A model generated the notes under the pieces. The model was not told the origin of the DNA and ran no database searches. It saw nothing but the letters and a program-made list of their open reading frames with translations. The translations under genes and the position numbers were made by a program. A stretch of 10,298 bases of DNA from Zygnema cylindricum (lineage: Eukaryota; Streptophyta; Zygnematophyceae; Zygnematales; Zygnemataceae), in contig JBBHKE010000306.1 of the NCBI GenBank assembly GCA_037447655.1, positions 26,560 through 36,857 of the forward strand. The letters run 5' to 3'. Of this stretch, positions 1-7,519 are shown piece by piece; the stretch's first letter is position 1; the number at the start of each line of letters is the position of its first letter.

Positions 1-760
1 TTTATAGTGTAGCGTCAGTATCTTGAAAGAACTTTAAAAAAATTTGTAAATTTTTTTCTTTTACACGTTTTTTATTTCGTATATTATTACATCTTTTGGA
101 TCAAAATTTAGTATGAAAGTACTTTTTTTTTAGTAATTTGATTAAAACAGTTACATGGGTTATGGTATTAGGTGAACAGGTGTGATTAATATGGAGTATC
201 TTGAGCTTGAAAAATTACGATTCTTATAGGAGTTTTTATCTTACCCCCAATCTTTTTTTTTACATGTCTTTTTTTATTTTTGAGGAGTTTTCACAGTACG
301 CTATAAGGAATGGATGTAATTATTTTTTTTTTTTTTACCCGGCTGAAATAATTTTTCGCGCTACCATTTGGTAGACTCAGGTATCCTTGTTTTTCTTCAT
401 CGGGCCCATTTTTTTTTTTTTTATTAATGTAGGTAAGGAATATCGCATGACACTTTTGAGGAGTTTTTATTTTTTTCTGTACATTTTTTTTTCTAACCCC
501 CATTCTATTTTTGAGGATATTCTTAGCATTAAAAAGTTCGAGTTCTATGAGGTATAATTAGTGTGGACAAGTGGATTATGGTATTGGGTACATTGACAAA
601 ATTAGTTTAATGATTTTTTTTTCATGAAAGTATGATTTAAAACTAGGTTTTCTACATTATTATATGCTTTATTTTTTGCACATTTTCTTTTTTTAAATGT
701 TTAAAAAAATTTCAAGAAAGTTCTATGACTGCGATGTGATATTTTTAATTTTTAAGCAAA
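1..760. other. T-rich non-coding stretch with diverged direct repeats
   Basis: No credible gene is seen. The stretch is dominated by T runs of 8-14 bases. Several short phrases recur in the same orientation: TTATGGTATT at 160-169 and 576-585; a GGAGTTTTTAT...ACCCCCA...TTTTTGAGGA block at about 229-290 and again at about 455-520; and a loosely similar ATCTTGAGCTTGAAAAATTACG-like phrase at about 195-230 and 516-553. This suggests an old, strongly diverged duplication with a period of about 230-420 bp, interrupted by T-run expansion. Short open frames here consist of Lys/Phe-rich low-complexity translation and are not counted as genes. Confidence 0.5.
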
Positions 761-876
761 GGGAGAGAGAGAGGGACAGGGAGAGGGAGAGGGAGAGGGG
801 GAGAGGGAGGATGACAGGGAGAGGGAGAGGGAGGGGAGAGGGCAAGGGCGAGAGCGAGGGAGAGGGAGAGGGGGAG
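761..876 (+). repeat. Homopurine GGGAGA-type microsatellite (tract 1)
   Basis: About 116 bases on the plus strand are almost wholly G and A, built from GAGAGG/GGGAGA hexamers with GA dinucleotide interruptions and a few C or T interruptions. The only open frame over it starts upstream at 697 and reads as alternating Glu-Arg then Gly-Glu, which is exactly what this hexamer gives. It is therefore a repeat shadow, not a gene. The same unit recurs at 4751-5092 and, on the other strand, at 10151-10298. Confidence 0.9.
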
Positions 877-1610
877 TTTAAGATTAAGTCTTCAATACCT
901 GGAATTATATAACTCTACAAAGTGAAGTCTAAATAATAAAGATTAAGAATGTTATTTTAACATTACCAACTGCAATATTCGCACATCACATCGATAGAAA
1001 AAGTTCAAAGCAACGAATCCCAAAAAAAGACACTCAAAAAAAAAAAAATCCCAAAAAAATACGAATCCGAAAAAAAATATATATATCCAAAAATAAAACA
1101 AAAATGGAAGTTTGTAATCGACTAAAATCAAGAATTTTCATTTTTGCGGCTAAAAAAAAAGCGTTTAAAGGAGCGTATCGACCGATTAAAATTGAATGAA
1201 ACTTGATTAAATCGAATCTAAAGCTTAAAAAGTAAAAAAAAAAGAAAAAAAAAATCACGTGTAAAAATTAAGTAATAAAAAAACTCAATTTTTACAACTA
1301 ATTTAGGTTTTTTTCACATAAGAGATCACCAGGCATTGCAACAGTGCCAAAAGAGTCTAATTTCAGACTTTCAACACCGATTTGCTAACAGTTTTTTACC
1401 AGTTTTTGAATCGGTTTTTTTGAAATTTTAACCTTTCTACTTTAATTTCGGTTCTTAAAACATCACTGAAAAGCATGGCTGGGGTGTGTGCTTTTTTTTG
1501 TTTTTTTTAAGCCTCCAATCCACAACTGGCATGTCCTTGTCATCTTCCCTTCTGTCATATAAAAAAAGACGAAAGAAAATAAAAAAATATTTTAACAAAA
1601 CAAAAAAGAC
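877..1610. other. AT-rich non-coding stretch with many A runs
   Basis: No gene is seen. Positions 1020-1260 are packed with A runs of 7-12 bases separated by short complex words. Positions 1260-1560 are more complex sequence without a long open frame. Short frames here translate to Phe/Lys homopolymer stretches and are rejected. Confidence 0.5.
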
Positions 1611-1640
1611 AAATCAAATCAAATCAAAACAAAACAAATC
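1611..1640 (+). repeat. AAATC/AAAAC pentanucleotide array
   Basis: Six contiguous five-base units are in perfect period: three AAATC, two AAAAC and one AAATC, followed by a partial unit. The array sits inside a longer A-rich, K-coding stretch (about 1560-1690), so it is probably simple slippage. Confidence 0.85.
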
Positions 1641-2104
1641 AAAGAAAAAGAAAAGTGTCACAAAATACAAGTACAAAAAAAGGAAATTATGCAGTAGTAC
1701 AAAAATGCCCATTGTTATTAGCGTTAAGGAATAGTGTTTCATTTTTTTTTGTGTTAGTTCGAAATTAGAATATATAATACTAATCTAGAGAGAGGAGATG
1801 TGGAAAACTTTAGTCCACTTCCTTAAATAGTGTTATTAACACTATTTTATGGTTTCCGGCCAAAAAAAGTCGCCACCGAATTAGTGTTATTAATTTTACG
1901 ATAGGCACTCTAGTAATAAAGGTATGAATATCGGCCCAAATCAAACATGTCGAAATTTTTTATTTTCTATTAACTTTCTCATTGAGCCACCATACTATCC
2001 AAATTTACTCTCGTCATTGAGGAAGTGTATTAAAAATACATAACGATTGTTCACACTAATGTGAAAAATGTTTCAACGTTTAAAGTTTTTAATGCTTATA
2101 GGGG
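1641..2104. other. AT-rich non-coding stretch with a short hairpin
   Basis: No gene is seen. A perfect hairpin lies at 1825-1847: arms AAATAGTGTT and AACACTATTT with a three-base spacer. The phrase TAGTGTTATTAA from its left arm is repeated at 1882-1893. A TTATTAGCGTTAA phrase at about 1716-1728 resembles the inner end of the MITE terminal repeat found at 6.2-7.5 kb, but it is too short to call an element. Confidence 0.45.
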
Positions 2105-2209
2105 AAATTATCGCGATCGATTTGACAATCGATGGTTCCGATATTCAATAAATTGGCGAGATTTATTGATTATCAATGCGTCACTATCGAAATCGTGATA
2201 ATCGCGACT
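2105..2209. repeat. Imperfect foldback (about 49-bp arms, 7-bp loop)
   Basis: The left arm (2105-2153) ends in GATATTCAATAAAT. The right arm (2161-2209) begins ATTTATTGATTATC. The arms are inverted copies with roughly 70% pairing by eye, best next to the loop TGGCGAG. Both outer ends carry ATTATCGCGA-type words. No target duplication is evident. It looks like a degenerate foldback MITE or hairpin of unknown origin, and it is unlike the TACACCG family farther right. Confidence 0.6.
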
Positions 2210-3249
2210 AATCCACGACGGAGCGGTGATATCGTGGATAGATTAACAATTTTGAAGTGTAATTTTGACACCGTTTGTAATACTTCGTCAGAGATCAATG
2301 GATAAAAATGTGACAAAAATTACATAGTCATGTCTGTTGGGAAACCATTTTTTTTTCACATATAGATCCTTAAGGTACAAATAATTTGTTATATTATTAG
2401 TACAAAGGACATCTGAAGCACATGTAAACAATACATACATAATTTTTGTATGGCCAATTATTGTCGATATTATAACAACCGGCAAACTTGATAAAATATC
2501 GATATTGGATGAATACTAATATTACATTATAACAAACACTTGATAAACATTGCTAATAATTTCCTTCTGATTGAAAGTACCAAACAAAAAACAAAGCATA
2601 AAGAGATCTCGATTCTGAAAAAATGTGGATTACAAATACTAAGGGCGTTTTGGGGAACTTACTTGGTTTTAGAAATTTAGGAAACTCCAAAATAGGGCTG
2701 ACAAAGGGCATGCAAAGCCCGATCTCGAGTTCTTCCGAATTCACAAAGACCGATTCTCGAGTTCTTGCGACATGAGAAAAAGTGACTTTTGGGCCTTTTT
2801 CTATGAGAAAGTATACTCTCGATCGACCTTTATCAGAGTGGATTGGAGCCCCAAAAAAGGACAAGGCACAACACTCCAATGATGCTTTACAGAAAAAAAT
2901 ATATATATGGAACTGGTCACAAGAAAAATGCATACTTTAGGAACTGCGGCAAAAGAAACCTGCAAAAGACGAGCATGAAACTTTTATTTTTAATCAAAAA
3001 AGAATAGGGCGTAATTCGAAGGTTAGAGGTTTATCAAAATTCAAGGTTTGTTAGCAAGATAAAGTAGGCAAGGTTTATCTATGTTGTGTAAGAATGTTTT
3101 TAATCTGGAAAAGTCCATTTTGCTATCTATTTGCAAATAATTTTGTTCTTCTCGTGCTTATATTTTTGAGACCAGGTTTTTGGTTTTGTGTGCTTTTATA
3201 TAAGTACATCCTTTTAATACAATTTACCTCTTGCTATACGATGTTCTGA
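2210..3249. other. Non-repetitive AT-rich stretch, no recognised gene
   Basis: The largest open frame outside the microsatellites is on the minus strand at 2553-2933 (126 codons). Its translation has no domain I recognise, no convincing start context, and a length that this composition produces by chance about once in a few windows. A direct repeat (TATAACAA...ACTTGATAAA) occurs at 2471-2495 and 2528-2547. A short duplication at 2713-2770 is listed separately. Nothing else is recognised. Confidence 0.45.
2713..2770 (+). repeat. Two-copy direct repeat, spacing about 32 bp
   Basis: Copy 1 (2713-2738) and copy 2 (2744-2770) share CAAAGnCCGAT and TCTCGAGTTCTTnCGA with two substitutions and one inserted T. 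The pair is a recent-looking local duplication in otherwise unique DNA, and it lies inside the unexplained minus-strand open frame 2553-2933. The one-base length difference between the two copies argues weakly against coding constraint. Confidence 0.85.
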
Positions 3250-4219
3250 AATTTCAATTCCAGTTTCAGTTTCAATTTCAATGTCAACGTCAAATTCAAA
3301 TTCAATTTCAATTTCAATTTCCATTTCCATTTCAGTTTCAACTTCAGCCTTAATTTCAGCTTCAATTTCAATTTCAACTCACTTTCAGTTTCGGTTTCAG
3401 TTTCAATTTTTATTCCAATTCCAATCCAAATTGTGATGTCGGTTTCAGTTCCCATTCCAATTTCAGCTTTACCCAATCCCAGTCTTAGTCTAATCTGTCT
3501 CAGTTTTCATTTCCATTTCAGTTCCGGCATCAACTATAATATCAGTTTCAATTTCAATTTCAATTCTATTTTCAATTCCAATATCAATATCAACTTCAGC
3601 TTCAACACCAGTTTCAATTTCATCTTCAATTTCATCTTCAACTTCACCTTCAATTTCATCTTCAATTTCAATTTCAATTCCAATTCCAATAGCAATTCCA
3701 ATTTCAGTTTCAGTTCCTGTTCCAATTTTAACTTCAACTTCAATCTGAGTCTCAATCCCAGTCTCAGTCTCGATCTCAGTCCCAGTCTCAAGTCTAGTTT
3801 AATGGCTCAGTTTCCATTTCCATTTCAGTTCTAGTTTCAATTCCACTATCAGTTTCAATTTCATTTCAATTGCAACAAAATCAATTTCAATTTTAATATC
3901 AATTTCAGTTTCAATTTCCGTTACGTTCAGTTTCAATTCAATTTCAATTCAATTTTACTTTCAGTTTTATTTTCTATTCCAATTCCAATGTCAATTCCAG
4001 CTATCAGTTTCAGTTCCCATTCCAATTCCAACTTTGCCTTCAACTTCAGTCTGAGTCATAAACCAAGTCGCACTCTCTGTCTCAGTCCAGTTTTGTCCGT
4101 CTCAGTTTCCCTTTCAATTTCAGTTACAGTTTCAATTTTAGCATCGGTTTCAATTTCAGTTTCAGTTTTCCAATTTCAGTTGCAGGTTTTCTGTTTCGGT
4201 TTCCATTCGATTCCAGTTT
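3250..4219 (+). repeat. TTTCAA/TTTCAG hexanucleotide tract, about 970 bp
   Basis: The plus strand is built from variants of a six-base unit TTYCAR (TTTCAA, TTTCAG, TTCCAA, TTCCAG), all in one orientation. Scattered substitutions and phase slips appear, and a more diverged stretch lies near 4040-4100. Because the unit contains no stop codon in any plus-strand frame, and in two of the three minus-strand frames, long open frames appear on both strands: Phe-Asn/Ser-rich on plus at 3433-3834 and Lys-Leu-rich on minus at 3234-3476 and 3534-3791. These are explained by the repeat and are not genes. Confidence 0.93.
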
Positions 4220-4750
4220 GCCTTTGTGAAATTATAGTATTTACTAGTTATAGCGAGATACAAAAAAAATCTAAGATAGTTTCGGTATCTTAATTTATGG
4301 AGGAGATGCAAAGATAGAAAACTGCTAATTTGTTATCCACATATTATATTAGTGTGGCCCACAAAAATTGATGATTTCCGATTAAATTATGTACTAAACT
4401 TTTGACACAAATTTCCTATTCGCAATGAAAAAACACATACCTGGTGAACAATTATGCTGTAAGAAGAAAAAAAAAAAATCTTTGATTAGGAGAAGACCCA
4501 CGGTCGGTTGATGTGTACAATGAAAAAATTGAAAAAAAATGAAAAAAAAGGAAAAGAAAGATGGGAAATAATGAAAAGAGAAAATAAAAAAAAGGAGAAA
4601 ACCATCGAAAAATATAAAGTAAAGTCCTCCTCCTCGACCTGTTCCTTGTTCCAAGCCATTCAAAAATCCACACTATATCAGGTTAGTGCAAAAAAAAAAC
4701 TCATTTAGACGAAAATGCCGGTAAAAATAAAACACCACATGCAACGTGAT
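4220..4750. other. AT-rich non-coding stretch between two microsatellites
   Basis: No gene is seen. A Lys-rich plus-strand frame (4508-4708) and its minus-strand counterparts arise from A-rich sequence with repeated GAAAA words. A TTAGTGTGGCCC word near 4351-4362 recurs as TTAGTGTGGCC near 5798 and, inverted, as short CCACACTA words near 6304 and 9492. It may be the trace of a dispersed repeat, but the shared length is too short to define one. Confidence 0.4.
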
Positions 4751-5092
4751 AAGAGGGAGAGGGAGAGGGAGAAGGAGAGGGAGAAGGAGAGGGAGAAGGA
4801 GAGAGGGAAAGGGAGAGGGAGAGAGAGAGGGAGAGGGAGAGGGGAGAGAGGGAGAGGAAGAGAGGGAGAGGGAGAGGGAGAGGGAGAGGGAGAGGGAGAG
4901 GGAGAGGGAGAGGGATAGGGAGAGGGATAAGGAGAGGGAGAATGAGAGGGAAAGGGAGAGGGAGAGGTGGGGGGAAAGAGCGAGAGGGAGAGGGAGAGAG
5001 GGAGGAGGGGGAAAGGAGGAGAGGGAGAGGGGGAAAGTGAGGGAGAGCGGGAGGGAGAGGGGGAGGGAGAGAGGGAGAGGGAGAGGGGAGAG
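4751..5092 (+). repeat. Homopurine GGGAGA-type microsatellite (tract 2), about 340 bp
   Basis: Some 340 bases on the plus strand are almost uninterrupted purine, mostly GAGGGA/GGGAGA hexamers with GAAGGA, GATAGG and GAGAGA variants. Very few pyrimidines occur, for example T near 4916 and 4927. All the large open frames here (Glu-Arg/Gly-Arg on plus, Ser-Pro-Leu on minus) are repeat shadows. A mirror-symmetric homopurine tract of this length is the classic substrate for intramolecular triplex (H-DNA). That is known of such sequences in general and is not demonstrated here. It ends about 7 bp before the truncated MITE copy at 5100. Confidence 0.93.
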
Positions 5093-5099
5093 CATAGTA

Positions 5100-5206
5100 C
5101 ACCGTGTATTGCTATTAAAGTCATTGTTTTTCTCGGCTTTCTTAACTCATTTTCTCCGTGCACACTCGTAGGATTATTGATCCGATGGTTGCGAAGGAAA
5201 GGTCCC
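5100..5206 (+). mobile_element. Truncated copy A of the TA-flanked hairpin MITE
   Basis: After a TA at 5098-5099 the sequence CACCGTGTATTGCTATTA matches the family terminus. Roughly 105 bp then align by eye at about 75% with the left half of copy D (7289-7389), sharing the landmarks GGATTATTGATC, GGTTGCGA and GAAAGGT. The match stops at GGTCCC, where a 23-base A run begins (5207-5229). No right terminus is found. The copy is therefore half an element, with a purine microsatellite on one side and poly(A) on the other. Confidence 0.75.
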
Positions 5207-5229
5207 AAAAAAAAAAAAAAAAAAAAAAA
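5207..5229 (+). repeat. Poly(A) run of 23
   Basis: This uninterrupted A homopolymer is the longest in the window. It replaces the second half of MITE copy A. It could be slippage expansion at the break or an assembly-uncertain homopolymer. A retro-inserted tail is also possible, but no target-site duplication is visible. A similar A run of 19 occurs at 5739-5757. Confidence 0.9.
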
Positions 5230-6226
5230 TGGAAAAACCGGATAATGTGCTAAAAAATAAAAGTATGATTTAAATTAAAAAGTTGGTGCACATTTAACCA
5301 CAAAAAAACATCATCGCTCATAGTGATACACATTTTCACTATCGGTTTTTGTTTTCCTTATCAAATTACGGGAAAGTCTTCATGGAGTTAAAAAATAAAC
5401 GAACTATTTCGCACGTGCCACGAACGGCCGCGATGTAATCTCGCCAAAAACCTCCCAAACCCGTGATTCCTTCAACACTTTTAGGTCAAATCTGATACTT
5501 AGAAAAAAATTAAAGCATAGTTCAAAAGTAGGCGTTTTTATGGTAGGCCTTTGGTAGGCGCACAAAACTTGGCACAAAACTCGCACAGAGTAGGCATACT
5601 GTATGTGTGCTCGTTGCGGACACTCTTGTACGATCGTACGAATATGACGTATGATCATAGTAGAGCGCACGCCACCTGACGAAATTTTTTAGCGAACGGA
5701 CGTGGCGTAGGATGACATTCCGCCGGAAAGTAAACCCGAAAAAAAAAAAAAAAAAAACGCGGACGGGCAACCTGGTTGGTCAATTTGAGGCTTTATTTAG
5801 TGTGGCCTTCAAAATTGCAGACGCTAATATGACAAATTGTCCTATCGTAAGTTGTGTTATGGGCTTTTCATGTGATCTTCTTAAGATCGCTACTTTGATC
5901 AGCGACCGTCCGATCGTCCGAATCTGACGGTTTAAATAAAAAACACCTCAAAATTCACAGAAAAATTATTTTTTGTCTGAATGTTTTTCAAAATTTAGAC
6001 ATGCCGTTTAATTCTCTATCGATCGATGTGCAACTCAACCCTGTTAACCTTTTTTTCCTAGTTGTTCAATACGCGGGTTTTTTCCATTTTTTCCAGTTTC
6101 TACATATTGTACGTGACTTTTGAAAAATAAGCAAAAAAAACGTCTACTGTAAACTGAAACTGACATATTACGGAAACTAATAAACAAAATACTGTAACTG
6201 TTAGATTTTTTACGGAAACTGTACGG
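5230..6226. other. Non-coding stretch with relics of repeats
   Basis: No convincing gene is seen. Open frames of 71-88 codons on both strands (for example minus 5404-5670) have no recognisable domain and overlap each other. AAAGTATGATTTAAA at 5260-5274 repeats exactly at 627-641. The palindrome GTACGATCGTAC lies at 5628-5639. Words at 5895-5933, including AATCTGACGGTTT, match the interior of MITE copy C on its reverse strand, and ACGCTAATA near 5822 matches the MITE inner terminus, so a decayed MITE relic is possible around 5820-5935. Confidence 0.4.
6092..6113 (+). repeat. Direct repeat, copy 1 (partner at 6776)
   Basis: A 22-bp word beginning TCCAGTTTCTAC and ending TATTGTACG recurs at 6776-6797 with one mismatch. 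The similarity fades over the next 25-30 bases. The two copies flank MITE copy B and the 6446-6775 segment. Confidence 0.8.
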
Positions 6227-6228
6227 TA

Positions 6229-6445
6229 CACCGCCAATCGCTATTAGCGTTGTGTACGCTAATCCCGTCCTGCTTTTTTTTTGTTTTATTCTAAAATAGA
6301 ATTATCCACACTATTTAAAAAAAGCCCTAATTCCTAATTAGAGTAATCGATTTCTTCCAAAATTTCCAAATTCCCAATTAGCGTACACCACGCTAAATAA
6401 TAGTATACGCTAATCAAACGTACACGCTAATAGCTATTGGCGGTG
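6229..6445. mobile_element. MITE copy B, 217 bp, complete with TA on both sides
   Basis: The left terminus is 6229-6250 (begins CACCGCCAATCG, ends TATTAGCGT). The right terminus is 6424-6445 (begins ACGCTAATAG, ends TTGGCGGTG). They are inverted copies matching at 21 of 22 positions. TA flanks both ends (6227-6228 and 6446-6447), as expected for TA-targeting Tc1/mariner-type or similar DNA transposons. The interior has no open frame, so the element is non-autonomous. It holds further copies of ATTAGCGT/ACGCTAAT at 6256, 6377, 6390 and 6407, nested inside the ends. Its interior does not resemble copies C and D, so it shares only the termini with them and may be a subfamily. Confidence 0.9.
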
Positions 6446-6527
6446 TAGTTTACAAAAAAAAATAGATGCACGTATCCGTACTTTCTGTTCAGTAAACCGA
6501 ACAGAATGTACATGGATTGTACGGGAA

Positions 6528-6583
6528 AATAATGTGACGTCTACAAATATTTCCAAAAAGAGACGTTGCGACGTCACACTATT
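6528..6583. repeat. Inverted repeat with GACGTC cores
   Basis: AATAATGTGACGTC (6528-6541) and GACGTCACACTATT (6570-6583) are inverted copies matching at 13 of 14 positions, separated by 28 bp. The GTGACGTC core resembles the cAMP-response-element/ATF half-site TGACGTCA, but with no known gene nearby a regulatory role is only a guess. Confidence 0.7.
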
Positions 6584-6775
6584 TGAGCGCCGTGAGTTCA
6601 AATTTTGTACGGGCGTCTTCTTCAAATTTTGAAAAGAAGCCGCCATTATTACTTGAACAGCTGAACGCGAAAAATCACAGAAAATCACAAACTGCGGTAC
6701 ATGTTCAATTCAATTTTTAAAAATGTACGGATTTGTACGGAAAAAAATCATTAACGTTTTTTTTAAATCGACCTC

Positions 6776-6824
6776 TCCAGTTTCTACGTATTGTACGCGC
6801 GTTCGAAACGTGCGTAAAATACGT
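6776..6824 (+). repeat. Direct repeat copy 2 leading into a hairpin
   Basis: 6776-6797 repeats the 22-bp word at 6092-6113. Overlapping it, 6786-6802 and 6808-6824 form inverted arms (ACGTATTGTACGCGCGT against its complement, 15 of 17 positions) around a TCGAA loop. The copy at 6092 has lost the second arm. Confidence 0.75.
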
Positions 6825-6860
6825 TTTGAACAACTATGCTTTTTTTTCATTTTTCGACGA

Positions 6861-6919
6861 ATACAATATGGGTCTTAAGGGCATATTGTATGTTTTGCGT
6901 ACAATAGGCATATTGTATG
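6861..6919. repeat. CATATTGTATG three-copy cluster
   Basis: ATACAATATG at 6861-6870 is the inverse of CATATTGTATG at 6882-6892, which is repeated directly at 6909-6919. The first pair flanks GGTCTTAAGGG and could form a hairpin. No function is recognised. Confidence 0.75.
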
Positions 6920-7040
6920 GGCCTACTTTCACCTACTTTTTAACTATGAATTAAAATGCTTATATCTCAACTAACGGTCAAGATTTTGTCACGCAGGCTC
7001 GTGACATCGTGTCACGGTATTATCGTGTCCATTCAAAGTA

Positions 7041-7259
7041 CGCCGTGTACGGCTATTAGCGTCCGTATTTAATTATTTACTCCCCCATTCAGAATGAGCT
7101 TTTCTTTGTGCACACGGTCCGGTTTTCGAATCTGAAAGTAAGATTCTTGCGGTTTCATCGAAACCGTCAGATTAATATGTCCGAACGTGTGAACAGTTAA
7201 AAAAATAAAAAATGTGAAGGCCGAAAAAAAACAGAAACGCTAATAGCGATATTACGACG
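7041..7259. mobile_element. MITE copy C, 219 bp, complete with TA on both sides
   Basis: The left end (7041-7062) begins CGCCGTGTACGG and runs into CTATTAGCGT. The right end reads ACGCTAATAGCGATATTACG and stops at 7259. Their inner 11 bases (GCTATTAGCGT) are exact inverse copies and the outer part is diverged. TA lies at 7039-7040 and 7260-7261. The two halves pair with each other throughout: the left half has GTGCACACGGTCCGG and the right half has CCGAACGTGTGAAC. The element is thus one long imperfect hairpin. It has no open frame. Its right half, reversed, aligns with the left halves of copies A and D. Confidence 0.85.
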
Positions 7260-7288
7260 TAGCTCGTACGGATGTACAAATGAAATCT

Positions 7289-7503
7289 CACAGCGAATCG
7301 CTTTTAGTGGTAATGTTTTTTTCGTCTCTTAAAACATTTTTTCCGTACACACACGTCGGATTATTGATCTGACGGTTGCGATTGAAAGGTAAGATTCTCA
7401 GCTTCCGATTGGCGGTCGTAAATTGAAAATTGGACAAATGTGTACGGAGAAAATATGCATTCAGTTACAAAAATATTATTAACGCTAATAGCGATGCACG
7501 GTG
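7289..7503. mobile_element. MITE copy D, about 215 bp
   Basis: The right end is clear: ACGCTAATAGCGATGCACGG ends at 7503, followed by TA at 7504-7505. The left end (7289 onward, CACAGCGAATCGCTTTTAG) is a decayed version of the same terminus, and the flanking TA has mutated to CT. Internally the left half has TTCCGTACACACACGTCGG and the right half has TGTGTACGGAGAA in inverse order, so the copy is also an end-to-end hairpin. It starts about 27 bp after copy C and ends about 15 bp before copy E. Confidence 0.8.
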
Positions 7504-7519
7504 TAGCGACCACGTAGTA

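Larger units (their letters stand above)
6446..7038. other. Stretch between MITEs B and C, with inverted and direct repeats
   Basis: No proven gene is seen. A minus-strand frame reads from a GGCGGC-context ATG at 6646 down to a stop inside the right end of MITE B (70 codons, beginning MAASFQNLKK), with no recognisable domain. Four local structures are visible: a 14-bp inverted pair (6528-6541 and 6570-6583), an 8-bp hairpin around TTCTGTTC...GAACAGAA near 6483-6506, a near-perfect 17-bp-arm hairpin at 6786-6824, and a CATATTGTATG cluster at 6861-6919. The GTACGG hexamer is frequent here. Confidence 0.45.

Noticed and set aside
697-912. 71-codon Glu-Arg/Gly-Glu plus-strand frame
   Set aside because: The body is the purine microsatellite and the ends are short AT-rich sequence with no domain.
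2553-2933. 126-codon minus-strand open frame, the longest outside microsatellites
   Set aside because: The translation has no recognised domain or signal, and a local 32-bp-spaced duplication with a one-base length difference lies inside it. A rough chance estimate for this composition is a few tenths per window. RNA evidence would be needed to revive it.
3433-3834. 133-codon Phe/Asn/Ser-rich plus-strand frame
   Set aside because: Entirely produced by the TTYCAR hexamer, which has no stop codon in any plus-strand frame. The opposite-strand Lys-Leu frames have the same cause.
4673-5208. Several 130-170-codon Ser/Pro/Leu and Glu/Arg frames on both strands
   Set aside because: All lie over the GGGAGA purine tract. 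Overlapping open frames in several phases are the signature of a stop-free repeat, not of coding.
6059-6836. A 778-bp element bounded by TAGTTGTTCAAWACG inverted ends
   Set aside because: A 15-bp inverted pair with one mismatch is expected about twice in a window of this size and more in AT-rich DNA. No supporting target duplication beyond a common TA.
7120-7135. Possible tRNA B-box around GGTTTTCGAATCTG
   Set aside because: The spacing and sequence do not fit GGTTCGANTCC, there is no matching A-box or cloverleaf, and the word lies inside the hairpin of MITE copy C.
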